NCBI GenBank assembly: GCA_964625855.1
Contig: CAZVFC010000036.1
Coordinates: forward strand, 26,890 to 90,889
Source of the DNA: JAPLUA01 sp964625855
Lineage (GTDB): Bacteria; Verrucomicrobiota; Verrucomicrobiia; Limisphaerales; UBA8199
Reading direction: 5' to 3'
DNA: 64,000 nucleotides
A model generated the notes under the pieces. The model did not search any database. It was not told the DNA's origin and saw only the letters and a program-made list of their open reading frames with translations. Shown one piece after another: positions 34,401-42,157 of the stretch (position 1 is the first letter of the stretch; the number at the start of each line of letters is the position of its first letter). The position numbers and the translations under genes were made by a program.

Positions 34401-37400
34401 GCGTGGTGACCTTCGCACCGACGCTGGCGCAGTTCGGTTCGACCAATACCATCACGGTGGTTGTGACCGACAGCGGCACCCCGCCGCTCAGCGCGACGAA
34501 CTCGTTCAAGGCCCTCGTGATCGCCAACACCGCGCCGGTGCTTGCCGCCGTTGCCAACCGCACGATTAACCCCGGCGACACGCTCATGATCACCAACTCC
34601 GCCACGGATGCCGAGTCGCCGCCGCAGGCGCTCACCTACGGCCTCGCCATCGCACCGGCGAGTGCCGCCATCAACGCCACCAATGGTCTGCTCACCTGGA
34701 TCACCACGCCAGGCGACGCGGGCACGACCAACTATTTTACGGTGATTGTTTCCGACAACGGCGTCCCCAGCCTCATGGCGGCGCGCAACTTCGCCGTCTT
34801 CGTCACCGCCCCTGCCCCGACGACCAATACCGCCTGGAGCATGCTGAAGCTCCCAGACACCGGCCAGACCAACCGCTACACGTCCACGTTTGGGCAGGAC
34901 GCCGATTACACCATCAACCCGCCTTCCTTTACCGACAATGGCGATGGAACGGTATCCGACGACGTCACCGGCCTGATCTGGCAGAAGGCCGATGGCGGTG
35001 AGATGACCTGGTCCAATGCCGTCCTCTACGCGCAGACGAACCGGGTCGGCGGTCAAAGCGACTGGCGGCTGCCAACCAGCCACGAAGCGTTCAGCATCCT
35101 CAACCACGGCAAGGTTAACCCCGCGCTGGACACGAACTTCTTCACGCTCTCCACGGCGCAATACTGGTGGACGGCCGATAACCAGCTTGGAGACAGCTCC
35201 CGTGTTTGGGCCATCAACGCCGGCGGCGGCATCGGAGCGCATCGGCAGACCGAAACGATCAGCGCCGGCGGTACGAACCGCTACCACGTCCGCTGCGTCC
35301 GGGGCACGGCAGCCGCCACCACCTGGACCGCCATCCCCGGCCCTTATTCCAGCGCGGGTGCCTACGCCCAATACCAGGATACAAATGCCTCGCTGCGAGC
35401 GACGAAGCTCTACCGCCTGCATTATGCCGGCTCGAACGGCATTCCAGCCTCCCAGCCGCAGTTGGTGATCCGCAGGGAAGCCTCCAGCGTGGGGCTTTAC
35501 TGGCCAACCAATGCCGGCAACTTCACCCTCGAATCCACCACGCGCCTTGTTCCGGCGGATTCCACCACTGCCGGCTTCAGCCCCAGCCACCATTTCGCCG
35601 ACAATGGCAACGGCACGATTACCGACCTCGATACCGGCCTGACGTGGCAACAGGCAGAAACGGGTTCCGCTCTGAATTGGGAAGCCGCGCTACAGTATGC
35701 CGAGGCGCTCTCCCTCGGGGGCTATAGCGATTGGCGCTTGCCGAACATCAAAGAGCTGCAATCCATTAACGACGACAGCCGGGCCAATCCTTCCCTGGAC
35801 ACCACCTACTTCGTCGGCGCGAACTCCTCCCGCCGCTGGTCTTCGACGACCGTGGTGAACCTGACCAACCGTGCCTGGTATGTGGACTTCCAACTCGGCC
35901 TCGCCGGCTACGAGGACAAGCTCACCAACTACTTCGTCCGCTGTGTGCGCGGCGGATTGGCCAACTCGCCGCCGCCCGCCGCCGACGGCTTCACCCCGCA
36001 GTTCGCCTTGATCCCGGCCGGGATGTACCAGATGGGCGACCACTTCGGGTTCGTGGACCCACAGCATCCGAGCGACGAGGTGCCGCTCCATAACGTGTAT
36101 GTGGACTCGTTCTACATGGAAACCACCCTCCTCACCTGCCTGGAGTATGTGCAGTTCCTCAACTCCGCCCTGGCCCAAGGGTCAGTGGAAGTCCGGTCCA
36201 ACTGCGTCTACGGCGTCGGCGGCACAAACATTTACTGCGACACCTACGGGTCCGATACCAACAGCCGCGTCCAGTGGACCGGCACCGCCTTCATCATTCG
36301 CGACAGCCGCGATCTGCATCCCATCACGGGCGTGCGCTGGTTCGGCGCCCTCGCCTACTGCAACTGGGCCAGCGCCCGCGATGGCTACGCGCCCTGCTAC
36401 AACCTCGCCACCGGTGATTGCGTGCTCACCAACAACGGCTACCGCCTGCCGACTGAGGCCGAGTGGGAATACGCCGCGCGCGGCGGGCTCTACAATCCCT
36501 ACGGCATGTTCCCGTGGGGCAGCGACACCAACGCCGATGGCACGCTGGCGAACTGGGCGGGCACAACCAATCCCTTCGCTGCCGGCCCGTACCCGTGGAC
36601 CACGCCGGTTGGCTTCTACAACGGTTCCCTCCAATACAAGACTAATTTCAATTGGCCCGGCGCCAGCGCCACCTACCAGACCCGGAACAATGCCAACGGT
36701 TTCGGGCTATATGACATGTCCGGCAACGTCTGGGAGTGGGTAAACGACTGGTACTCCACGGATTACTACACCAACTGTATCCTGAACAATGTCATCACCA
36801 ATCCGCCCGGACCGTTGACGGGTTCGCCGATGCCGGACGGCAGGCCCTATCGCGGCCTGCGCGGCGGCAACTGGTTTAACGGACAGGACCAGTACGGTCA
36901 TGCGCGTGTGGCCAATCGCGACCCCTCGTATTACCGCGGCCCTGGCGACCCCAACGGCCCCTGGTTCCATGTCGGATTCCGGGTGATGCGACGCGGCTAT
37001 ACCAGCGTCGTGGCCTCCGGCGCCACCCTCACCAATCTTGCCTCCGGCCTCCACTTCACCGAAGGCCCGGCGGCCGATGCCGCCGGCAACGTCTTCTTCT
37101 CGGACATCCCCTTTGACACCATCTACGAGTGGTCAACCGCCGGCCAGCTTTCTGTCTTCCGCACCAACTCCGGCGGCGCCAACGGACTGGCCTTCGATGC
37201 CGCCGGCAACCTGCTGGCCTGCGAAGGCGACAACGGCCGCATCGCTTCCATCACTCCCCAGGGAAGCGTCAGCGTGCTCGTCAGCAACTACGCCGGCCTG
37301 CGCTTCAACGAGCCCAACGATCTCTGGGTTGATCCGGCCGGTGGGGTCTATTTCAGCGACCCGGTTTACTTCGGCCATCCGGTCGTGCAGGGCGGCGAGC

Positions 37401-40273
37401 ATGTCTATTATCTCTCGCCGGACCGTGCCACCATTTCCCGCGTTGTCACCGACATGGTTCGCCCCAACGGCCTTGTGGGCACACCCGATGGCAAGACCTT
37501 GTATATCGCCGACTGGGGCGCCACCAACGTCTTCCGCTACAGCGTCAATTCCAATGGCACGCTTACCGGCAAGACTCTCTTCGCCCATGTCCGCTGTGAC
37601 GGCATGACCCTCGACGCCGAGGGCAATCTCTACCTGTGCGAGAACGCTGTTCTGGTTTACGACTCCGCCGGGAGCCGGGTCGAGCAGATCGCCGTGCCCG
37701 AGCGGCCGACCAACGTGGGATTCGGCGGTAGCGATCGCAAGACCCTGTTCATCACCACGGACGCCGGATCGCTCTACTCCCTTCGGATGCGGGTTCGGGG
37801 TGTGGCCGGCGGCTCGTCCACCACCAATCTGCCCCCGGTTATCACCAGCGCTACCCTCACCCCCGCCGCGCCGACCACCAACGACACCGCCTGGGTCACC
37901 GCCCGCGTCACGGACGACCTCGCTGTGACCAACGTCACCCTGGCCTACAGCAACGGCGCCGGCGGCGGCGCCACCCAAACCAACACGGTGTTCCTGGAAA
38001 CGATGGCCACCAATAGCAGCAAACCCTGGACAGGTGCCGGCTGCCTCAACGCCTGGACCGTGACTGGGACTGCGTTTGAGCAGCGCGGCGGCGCCAACTA
38101 TGGCAGCGGCAACACCAACGGGCTGGAATTCAAAGGCGGCACCACGAACCTGACGGATAACATGATCGCCACCACCGGTTCCGTGGACGCGCGGGGCAAT
38201 TCGGGCTTTGTCGAGTTCTGGATGCAGACGCTGACCATCAGCAACCAACACGGCAATGCGGGTTGGACCTTCCAACTCGACTGCGGCAGCGGTTACGTGA
38301 CGCGTCTGAGCGAACTCACCAGCACCAGCCACGGGTGGACGCTTTATCACTACGACCTGCAGGCCGCCGAGCTGGTCGCCACTCTGAAGCTGCGCTTCCA
38401 GTTCCGTGGCGGCAGCACGGAAAGCCGCATGGACCTCGACCAGATCTCCGTGAAAGTGATCACGGGCGGCGGCGCTGGCTACACCAACGTTGTCATGCTC
38501 GACGACGGCGCACATCAGGATGGTTCGGCGGGCGATCGTATCTACGGCGCGCCGATCCCCGCGCTCCCGCTGGGCACCACCGTGAACTATTACCTCACCG
38601 CCACAGATAGCGGGGGGCTCACCGCAAAGTATCCCACTAACGCTTCTGTCTCCACCCTCTCCTATATCGTGCAAGGCGGCCCGCCCGACACCAACTTGGC
38701 CCAGACCGTCGGCTTGTTCCTGAACACCTCCAACGCCTGGCCCGGCTACACGCTGATGGCCCCGATGCATCACACCAACACTTACCTGATCAACAACGCC
38801 GGCCAGGTCGTGCACATGTGGACCAGCACCTACGAGCCCGGCCGCAGCGCCTATCTCATGACCAACGGGCACATGTTCCGCGCCGGCATGGTCAAGCAGG
38901 GCGGTCCGTCCACCGGCGGCGGCGAAGGCGGGCGCATCGAGGAATATGATTGGGACGGCAACCTTGTCTGGGCCATTGACTACTTCAGCCCCACCTACAT
39001 CCACCACCACGACTTCAAGGTCCTGCCCAACGGCAACGTCCTCCTGCTCGTGGCCGAGAAGAAGACTCTGGCGGAGGTCATTGCCGCCGGCTTCAACACG
39101 AACCTGCTGGATGCCAGCATCTTCACTCAGGGCTACATGCTGCCCGATTGCCTGGTCGAGGTGACCCCCACTCGGCCCTATGGCGGCACCGTTGTTTGGG
39201 AATGGCACCTATGGGATCACATGATCCAGGACTACGATCCCGCCAGGAACAACTACGGCGTCGTGGCCGACCATCCCGAACTCATTGACGTCAACGGCAC
39301 CGGCATGAGGATTCCGCAGTTCTGGAACCACGTGAACGGCATTGATCACAACGCCCAGCTCGACCAGGTCATCCTCAGCATCCGCGGCAACAGCGAGCTG
39401 TTTGTCATTGATCGCCAGCTTACCACCGCCCAGGCCGCGGGCCACACCGGCGGACGCTACAACAAGGGCGGCGACATCCTTTACCGCTGGGGCAATCCGG
39501 CCCAATACAACCGCGGCACGGGTGGCAACCAGCAACTCTACCAACAGCACCACACCCACTGGATCGAGACCAACTGCCCCGGCGCCGGCAACATCCTGAT
39601 CTTCAACAATGGCATCGGCCGCGGTTACTCGGCCATCAACGAAATCGTGCCGCCGGTGGACGCCGCCGGGACCTACAGCATTTCGTCCGGCGCTGCGTTC
39701 GGCCCAACCTCGCCCGTCTGGACCTACGTCAGCACCCCCGCCACCAACTTCTACTCCGCCGAAATCTCTGGCGCCCAGCGTCTGCCCAACGGCAACACCC
39801 TCATCTGCGAAGGCATCAAAGGCAACCTCTTCGAAGTCACGGGCGCCGGTCAGACCGTCTGGCGTTACATGTGCCCTGTCACCACCACGATCATGACCCA
39901 GGGCGACGCCATCCCCATTGACCCGGCCCGCACCGACCAGTTCATGAACGCCGTGTTTCGCGTCACGCGCTACCCGACCGACTTCGTCGGCCTGCTCGGG
40001 CGGGATCTGACCCCGCAAGGCACGATTGAAATTCCGCAGAATCAAACACTCGAGATGGTCTCCATCGAGCGGACGCCGGGCTACGCGCAATTCGCCTGGT
40101 CCAGCCTGCCCTCGCGGAAGTACTCGGTGCTCTACAAAGCCACCCTCACCGCCCCCGCCTGGACCAGCATCGCCACCAACCCAAGCATCGGCACGCTGAC
40201 CTACTTCACCGAAACCAACCCCACCCACCTGGCCCAACCCCAGGGCTTCTACCGCGTCACCCTTTTGCCTTAA
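28487..40273 (+). CDS. Giant secreted multidomain protein (3,928 aa): ASST, metallophosphatases, FGE-fold, SMP-30 and ASST modules
   Basis: Signal peptide MKDAFHLVISAAVLFVSSVT (the start at 28514 after AAGGCG is an alternative). Modules with approximate residues: type-A arylsulfotransferase-like propeller 33-505; beta-sandwich 'MLDDGAHQDGAAGDG' module 507-620; a second one with a jelly-roll insert 620-893; purple-acid-type metallophosphatase I 902-1360 (DLGDTF, GNHDPE, HGHDH); metallophosphatase II 1366-1800 (GDSH, GNHEQ, GHDH); beta-sandwich 1810-1915; two cadherin/Ig-like repeats 1918-2110; two DUF1566 lectin-like domains 2119-2280 and 2362-2490; FGE-sulfatase fold 2502-2840; SMP-30/gluconolactonase propeller 2845-3105; a repeat of the jelly-roll module 3113-3400; type-B arylsulfotransferase-like propeller 3400-3850; and a C-terminal tail ending FYRVTLLP. 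Most modules have stand-alone paralogues next door. Extracellular action is certain only as far as the signal peptide shows. Confidence 0.85.
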   Translation: MKPQTIRRNMKDAFHLVISAAVLFVSSVTLHAYERLQGPTEVLYWNKTTTYSGYTFFGVRSNAYLINMEGRVVHTWPVGINPHLLTNGNVLDAASGDVSGFPVLKEVDWNGSTVWQYTEARTNYTPHHDFLRIYNPKLGTNTTLYIAAKTISSNACVAAGCNPANGPYTNAQVDAIVEVDMSGSVVWEWCFFDHGIQDFDASKSNYVGVGKSISNYPGRLNLNLPGRPLTNDWLHCNSIDYNQSLDQIVINAAGGEFYVIDHGNTFIAGNPAASIALAASTNGDFLYRFGDPARYSQGNPPSINQNWTTSTTGNKQIGASSHAQWIAPGLPGAGHFLVYNNGGDLFETTPQSYVFEVNGYLNASTNDTGAYVNPPTAGYYSWSAPGHDTDKRTKSMSRQIAWMYYSMANQGMFSHLDSSVQRLPNGNTLICDSTEGHIFEVTATGDAAWEYISPVTADGIITYKRDSWPMQNAVFRAYRFATNHPAFTGRTLVAGSTISGSTPSYISAPSLTGTAINPAAPTASTSVWVTTLITNSRIVASATLAYVVGSSTTTVTMLDDGAHQDGAAGDGTYGGQIPALPAGTLVRYYVSAQDDFGNIGIDPLGAPATTFSYTVQGGGSNLPPVITAVSNTAPVSGSAVWVTARATDDVAVASVTLAYSTGATTSATNTVFLETMATNAVKPWTGTGCDNSWTVTGTAFEQRGGANYGSGNTNGLEFKGGTTNLADSMITTAQGIDARGTSGTLSFYILGSGLSGTAGWTLQLNPGSGFTTRLSELTGTSHSWQAYSYSLLPGDLVSNLVFRFQFQGGASTNRVDLDQITLKVVGSDGLSWTNVAMLDDAAHQDGAAGDGVYGAQIPAFSAGTTVSYYVTAADGAGLAANNPTNAPGTAYSYTLTNSTTNLIDYNVLLGRPTDHSIAISILSSNNLEAYIAYGTLVGVYSSQTVTNTIAAGVPTVITLDGLAAGQQYYYRLYSRLSGGGTFSAAADRPFHTQRTSADSFSFVIEADPHYLDNEPAVWQRALTNMLADNPDFLIDLGDTFMGEKYYKTNSYTLSQPGIYEACKNVRDQFFGLAGHSLPLFLVNGNHDPELGWLLSSSLPTNNSAVWGDQAREYYYPCPNPDAFYSGSTNADPYLSGGVRNGYYAFEWGSALFVILDNFWYTSQGGPKGTDPWGWTLGTEQYQWLKRTLETSSARFKFVFAHHLVGGGDEMEARGGLAYAPYFEWGGYNTNGTWGFDTHRPGWAMPIQSLLLSNKVNAVFHGHDHLFAKENLDADGDGVTDLVYQECPQPSRTNYNNTGTATKYGYTNGVVQGNSGYLRVQVTPANATVDYVRVYLPADEGTGQTNRMVTYSYTFNAATSSIPVTPFAGSIVLGCPTDHSIAANVLASNAVQLYLEYGTSSGSYPSQTPATNLAAGAPLEVLLSPLAGNTRYYYRLRYQGAGDTNYLADTEHTFITQRPSGSTFTFSIQGDSHPERVNTMFDSTLYTRTLLTAAADQPDFYLTIGDDFSVDLIPTNLINNSLVTARYTLQRPWLGLIGHSAPLFLVNGNHEQAALYLTNGTPDSVAVWAHNARNYYYPQPAPDSFYSGNTNPVPYIGLLRNYYAWTWGDALFVTIDPYWGSPTCVDNNYWTGVKRTNLWEITHGDAQYEWLKQTLEQSTAKYKFVFAHHVLGTGRGGTDDAGLYEWGGQNGNGSWGFATNRPAWSAPLHQLMVANNVTAFIQGHDHIWVQQQLEGVTYQTLPNPADPNYALINDDAFATGVKLPNSGYTRFTVAPAGVKVDYVRTFLPADEGAGQTNGMVAYSYIILPLTVTGTTNSVALPVQPVWVTSAVTGGTNISQVILSYIIAGTTNTVAMLDDGLHQDGAAGNGVYGAQIPGFVPGTAVQYFVRAQDAAGRQVTAPSGAPYNTNLFSYVVSAAVNTAPTLDQQLDRTVNPGYILLVTNIAHDADVLAQTLTFSLLNPPANAGINATSGVVTFAPTLAQFGSTNTITVVVTDSGTPPLSATNSFKALVIANTAPVLAAVANRTINPGDTLMITNSATDAESPPQALTYGLAIAPASAAINATNGLLTWITTPGDAGTTNYFTVIVSDNGVPSLMAARNFAVFVTAPAPTTNTAWSMLKLPDTGQTNRYTSTFGQDADYTINPPSFTDNGDGTVSDDVTGLIWQKADGGEMTWSNAVLYAQTNRVGGQSDWRLPTSHEAFSILNHGKVNPALDTNFFTLSTAQYWWTADNQLGDSSRVWAINAGGGIGAHRQTETISAGGTNRYHVRCVRGTAAATTWTAIPGPYSSAGAYAQYQDTNASLRATKLYRLHYAGSNGIPASQPQLVIRREASSVGLYWPTNAGNFTLESTTRLVPADSTTAGFSPSHHFADNGNGTITDLDTGLTWQQAETGSALNWEAALQYAEALSLGGYSDWRLPNIKELQSINDDSRANPSLDTTYFVGANSSRRWSSTTVVNLTNRAWYVDFQLGLAGYEDKLTNYFVRCVRGGLANSPPPAADGFTPQFALIPAGMYQMGDHFGFVDPQHPSDEVPLHNVYVDSFYMETTLLTCLEYVQFLNSALAQGSVEVRSNCVYGVGGTNIYCDTYGSDTNSRVQWTGTAFIIRDSRDLHPITGVRWFGALAYCNWASARDGYAPCYNLATGDCVLTNNGYRLPTEAEWEYAARGGLYNPYGMFPWGSDTNADGTLANWAGTTNPFAAGPYPWTTPVGFYNGSLQYKTNFNWPGASATYQTRNNANGFGLYDMSGNVWEWVNDWYSTDYYTNCILNNVITNPPGPLTGSPMPDGRPYRGLRGGNWFNGQDQYGHARVANRDPSYYRGPGDPNGPWFHVGFRVMRRGYTSVVASGATLTNLASGLHFTEGPAADAAGNVFFSDIPFDTIYEWSTAGQLSVFRTNSGGANGLAFDAAGNLLACEGDNGRIASITPQGSVSVLVSNYAGLRFNEPNDLWVDPAGGVYFSDPVYFGHPVVQGGEHVYYLSPDRATISRVVTDMVRPNGLVGTPDGKTLYIADWGATNVFRYSVNSNGTLTGKTLFAHVRCDGMTLDAEGNLYLCENAVLVYDSAGSRVEQIAVPERPTNVGFGGSDRKTLFITTDAGSLYSLRMRVRGVAGGSSTTNLPPVITSATLTPAAPTTNDTAWVTARVTDDLAVTNVTLAYSNGAGGGATQTNTVFLETMATNSSKPWTGAGCLNAWTVTGTAFEQRGGANYGSGNTNGLEFKGGTTNLTDNMIATTGSVDARGNSGFVEFWMQTLTISNQHGNAGWTFQLDCGSGYVTRLSELTSTSHGWTLYHYDLQAAELVATLKLRFQFRGGSTESRMDLDQISVKVITGGGAGYTNVVMLDDGAHQDGSAGDRIYGAPIPALPLGTTVNYYLTATDSGGLTAKYPTNASVSTLSYIVQGGPPDTNLAQTVGLFLNTSNAWPGYTLMAPMHHTNTYLINNAGQVVHMWTSTYEPGRSAYLMTNGHMFRAGMVKQGGPSTGGGEGGRIEEYDWDGNLVWAIDYFSPTYIHHHDFKVLPNGNVLLLVAEKKTLAEVIAAGFNTNLLDASIFTQGYMLPDCLVEVTPTRPYGGTVVWEWHLWDHMIQDYDPARNNYGVVADHPELIDVNGTGMRIPQFWNHVNGIDHNAQLDQVILSIRGNSELFVIDRQLTTAQAAGHTGGRYNKGGDILYRWGNPAQYNRGTGGNQQLYQQHHTHWIETNCPGAGNILIFNNGIGRGYSAINEIVPPVDAAGTYSISSGAAFGPTSPVWTYVSTPATNFYSAEISGAQRLPNGNTLICEGIKGNLFEVTGAGQTVWRYMCPVTTTIMTQGDAIPIDPARTDQFMNAVFRVTRYPTDFVGLLGRDLTPQGTIEIPQNQTLEMVSIERTPGYAQFAWSSLPSRKYSVLYKATLTAPAWTSIATNPSIGTLTYFTETNPTHLAQPQGFYRVTLLP

Positions 40274-40281
40274 GTCGCGTG

Positions 40282-40317
40282 TAGAAATCTCCGTCGGAAT
40301 TCCGTTTATACACTCGG
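40282..40317 (+). promoter_or_regulatory. Predicted ECF promoter before the FGE-PEBP gene
   Basis: TAGAAA at 40282-40287, 14 bp, CCGTTTATACACTCGG at 40302-40317. The ATG at 40319 follows 17 bp after the start of the second box, so the transcript would be leaderless or nearly so. The site separates a second transcription unit from the giant gene. Confidence 0.65.
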
Positions 40318-40318
40318 A

Positions 40319-42127
40319 ATGATGACACGACCTGGTTTCTGGAAGTCAGATTTGGCGCTCGCCGGCGCTATGGCCCTTGCCCTTATCGCCTCCCTGGCGC
40401 AGGACAGGCTCCCGGGCTTTGCCCTGATTCCCGCCGCCACCTTCGAGATGGGCGACCACCACGGCTTCGTGGACCCGAAGCACGGAGGCGATGAAACCCC
40501 GATCCACACCGTGCGGTTGGATGCCTTCTACATGGGCATCTATGCCGTCACGACCAGGGAGTATTGCGAATTCCTGAACTCCGCTTTGGCAGCGAAGCAG
40601 CTCGAAGTCCGCAACGGCGCAATCTATCTCGTCGGCGGAAGAGACATGCTGTGTGAAACGCGCGCCATGTCGCCCTTCAGCCGGATTGGCTGGGACGGCA
40701 GGGCCTTCTCAGTGCTCGACCGGAAGGAGAACCATCCCATTGTCTGCATCCGCTGGCCCGGCGCGCCGGCTTACTGCAACTGGTTGAGCGCGCAGAAGGG
40801 CAAGCCCCCTTGCTACAACACATCCACCTGGGATTGCGATTTCAACAAGAGCGGCTTCCGCCTGCCCACCGAGGCCGAGTGGGAATACGCAAGCCGCGGC
40901 GGCCTGCAAAAGCCCTATCGGAACTTCCCTTGGGGCGACGAGCCGGATGTGACGAAGGCGAATTGGCCGGAGTCAAAGCACCCGTTCCGCGTTGGTCCGC
41001 AGCCTTGGACCACGCCGGTCGGTTTCTTCAATGGGCAACTTCATCGCAAAACGGATTTCGGCTGGCCCGGCGCGGCGGAGACATTCCAAACCGCAAATGG
41101 CGCGAACGGTTACGGCCTTTATGACATGTCAGGCAACGTCTGGCAGTTCATCAACGATTGGTATGGGCGTGACTACTACGGCTACAGCCCCACGAACAAT
41201 CCCGCCGGCCCGGCCAGCGGCAGTATCATGCCCGACGGCAAGCCGTATCGCGGCATGCGCGGCGGCAATTGGTATAACGGCGAGAACGGCCACGGTCGTG
41301 TGTCGAATCGCAATCCGTCCTACTTCCGCGGCCCGCAGGACCCGGATCATCCCTATTACCATCTCGGCTTCCGCGTCCTGCTCCCGGTGGACGCCGAGAG
41401 CCGTCCGGTGATCAAGCCAACACCGGTGCAGCAAGTCCGAGGTCGCGAAGGCGGGCCGGGTGGCGGCGGACGTCCTCCGCGCCCAGAGAGCCGTCCGCGT
41501 CAGGGCGGCGGCGGCCAGGGCGGTGGCCGCTCGCCGCGTTCCGTTGCGCAGCCTTCCAGCCCGAGCACATCAAGTGAGTCCGTCCGGAAACCCAATGGCA
41601 CTTTCGTCTTGCGCAGTTCTGATGTCACCGACGGCAGTGCCTTGCCGGCGGAATTCACCGGAGATGGGGCCGCTGCCACGTTGCCGTTGGAGTGGAGCGT
41701 TGGGCCAGTTGGCACCAAGAGCTACGCGCTCATCATGCACCACGAAGCGCCGGACCAGACGAAGTGGTATTGGATTCTCTACAACATCCCCGCCGAAACC
41801 CACAGCCTGCCGAAGAACGTCAAAGGCGTGGGCATACTGGGAAACAACAGCGTCAACCGTCGGTGCGAATACGCCCCGCCGCATTCCAAAGGTCCGGGCG
41901 CCAAGACCTACATTTACACGGCCTATGCGTTGTCGGCGGCGTCAGAAATCACCGTCCCGCCGGCCGAGGTGAACCGGGAAGTTTTGCTCGCTGCCATGAA
42001 GGACAAAATCCTCGCCACCGCGGAACTCAGCGTGACCTACACCCGCCCGGAAGGGACCACCGAACGCGACGAACGCCCTGGCCCGGGCACAGACCGTTCC
42101 CAGAGTCGTCCAGCAAACGACCGCTGA
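40319..42127 (+). CDS. Secreted FGE-fold protein fused to a PEBP (YbhB-like) domain
   Basis: 602 residues with a hydrophobic N-terminus (LALAGAMALALIASLA). Residues ~30-360 are the FGE-sulfatase/SUMF1 fold: FALIPAATFEMGDHHGFVDP, GFRLPTEAEWEYASRGG, NGYGLYDMSGNVWQFINDWY, YRGMRGGNWYNGENGHGRVS, GFRVLLP. The two catalytic Cys of genuine formylglycine-generating enzyme, expected near GGNWYNG, are absent, so sulfatase activation by it is doubtful. A Gly/Arg/Pro-rich linker spans ~375-425. Residues ~430-585 form a phosphatidylethanolamine-binding-protein domain (LRSSDVTDGSALPAEFTGDG; LIMHHEAPD, WYWILYNIPAETHSLP). Close to the FGE module of the giant protein. Confidence 0.82.
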   Translation: MMTRPGFWKSDLALAGAMALALIASLAQDRLPGFALIPAATFEMGDHHGFVDPKHGGDETPIHTVRLDAFYMGIYAVTTREYCEFLNSALAAKQLEVRNGAIYLVGGRDMLCETRAMSPFSRIGWDGRAFSVLDRKENHPIVCIRWPGAPAYCNWLSAQKGKPPCYNTSTWDCDFNKSGFRLPTEAEWEYASRGGLQKPYRNFPWGDEPDVTKANWPESKHPFRVGPQPWTTPVGFFNGQLHRKTDFGWPGAAETFQTANGANGYGLYDMSGNVWQFINDWYGRDYYGYSPTNNPAGPASGSIMPDGKPYRGMRGGNWYNGENGHGRVSNRNPSYFRGPQDPDHPYYHLGFRVLLPVDAESRPVIKPTPVQQVRGREGGPGGGGRPPRPESRPRQGGGGQGGGRSPRSVAQPSSPSTSSESVRKPNGTFVLRSSDVTDGSALPAEFTGDGAAATLPLEWSVGPVGTKSYALIMHHEAPDQTKWYWILYNIPAETHSLPKNVKGVGILGNNSVNRRCEYAPPHSKGPGAKTYIYTAYALSAASEITVPPAEVNREVLLAAMKDKILATAELSVTYTRPEGTTERDERPGPGTDRSQSRPANDR

Positions 42128-42157
42128 GGCGAGTGTGACCAGGAACTTGATTCTCAA

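Noticed and set aside
34229..35650. Minus-strand open frame of 473 codons inside the giant gene
   Set aside because: Antisense shadow with Gly/Arg/Val-rich composition and no recognisable motif. Several similar shadows at 27277, 31067, 37133 and 41942 were also discarded.
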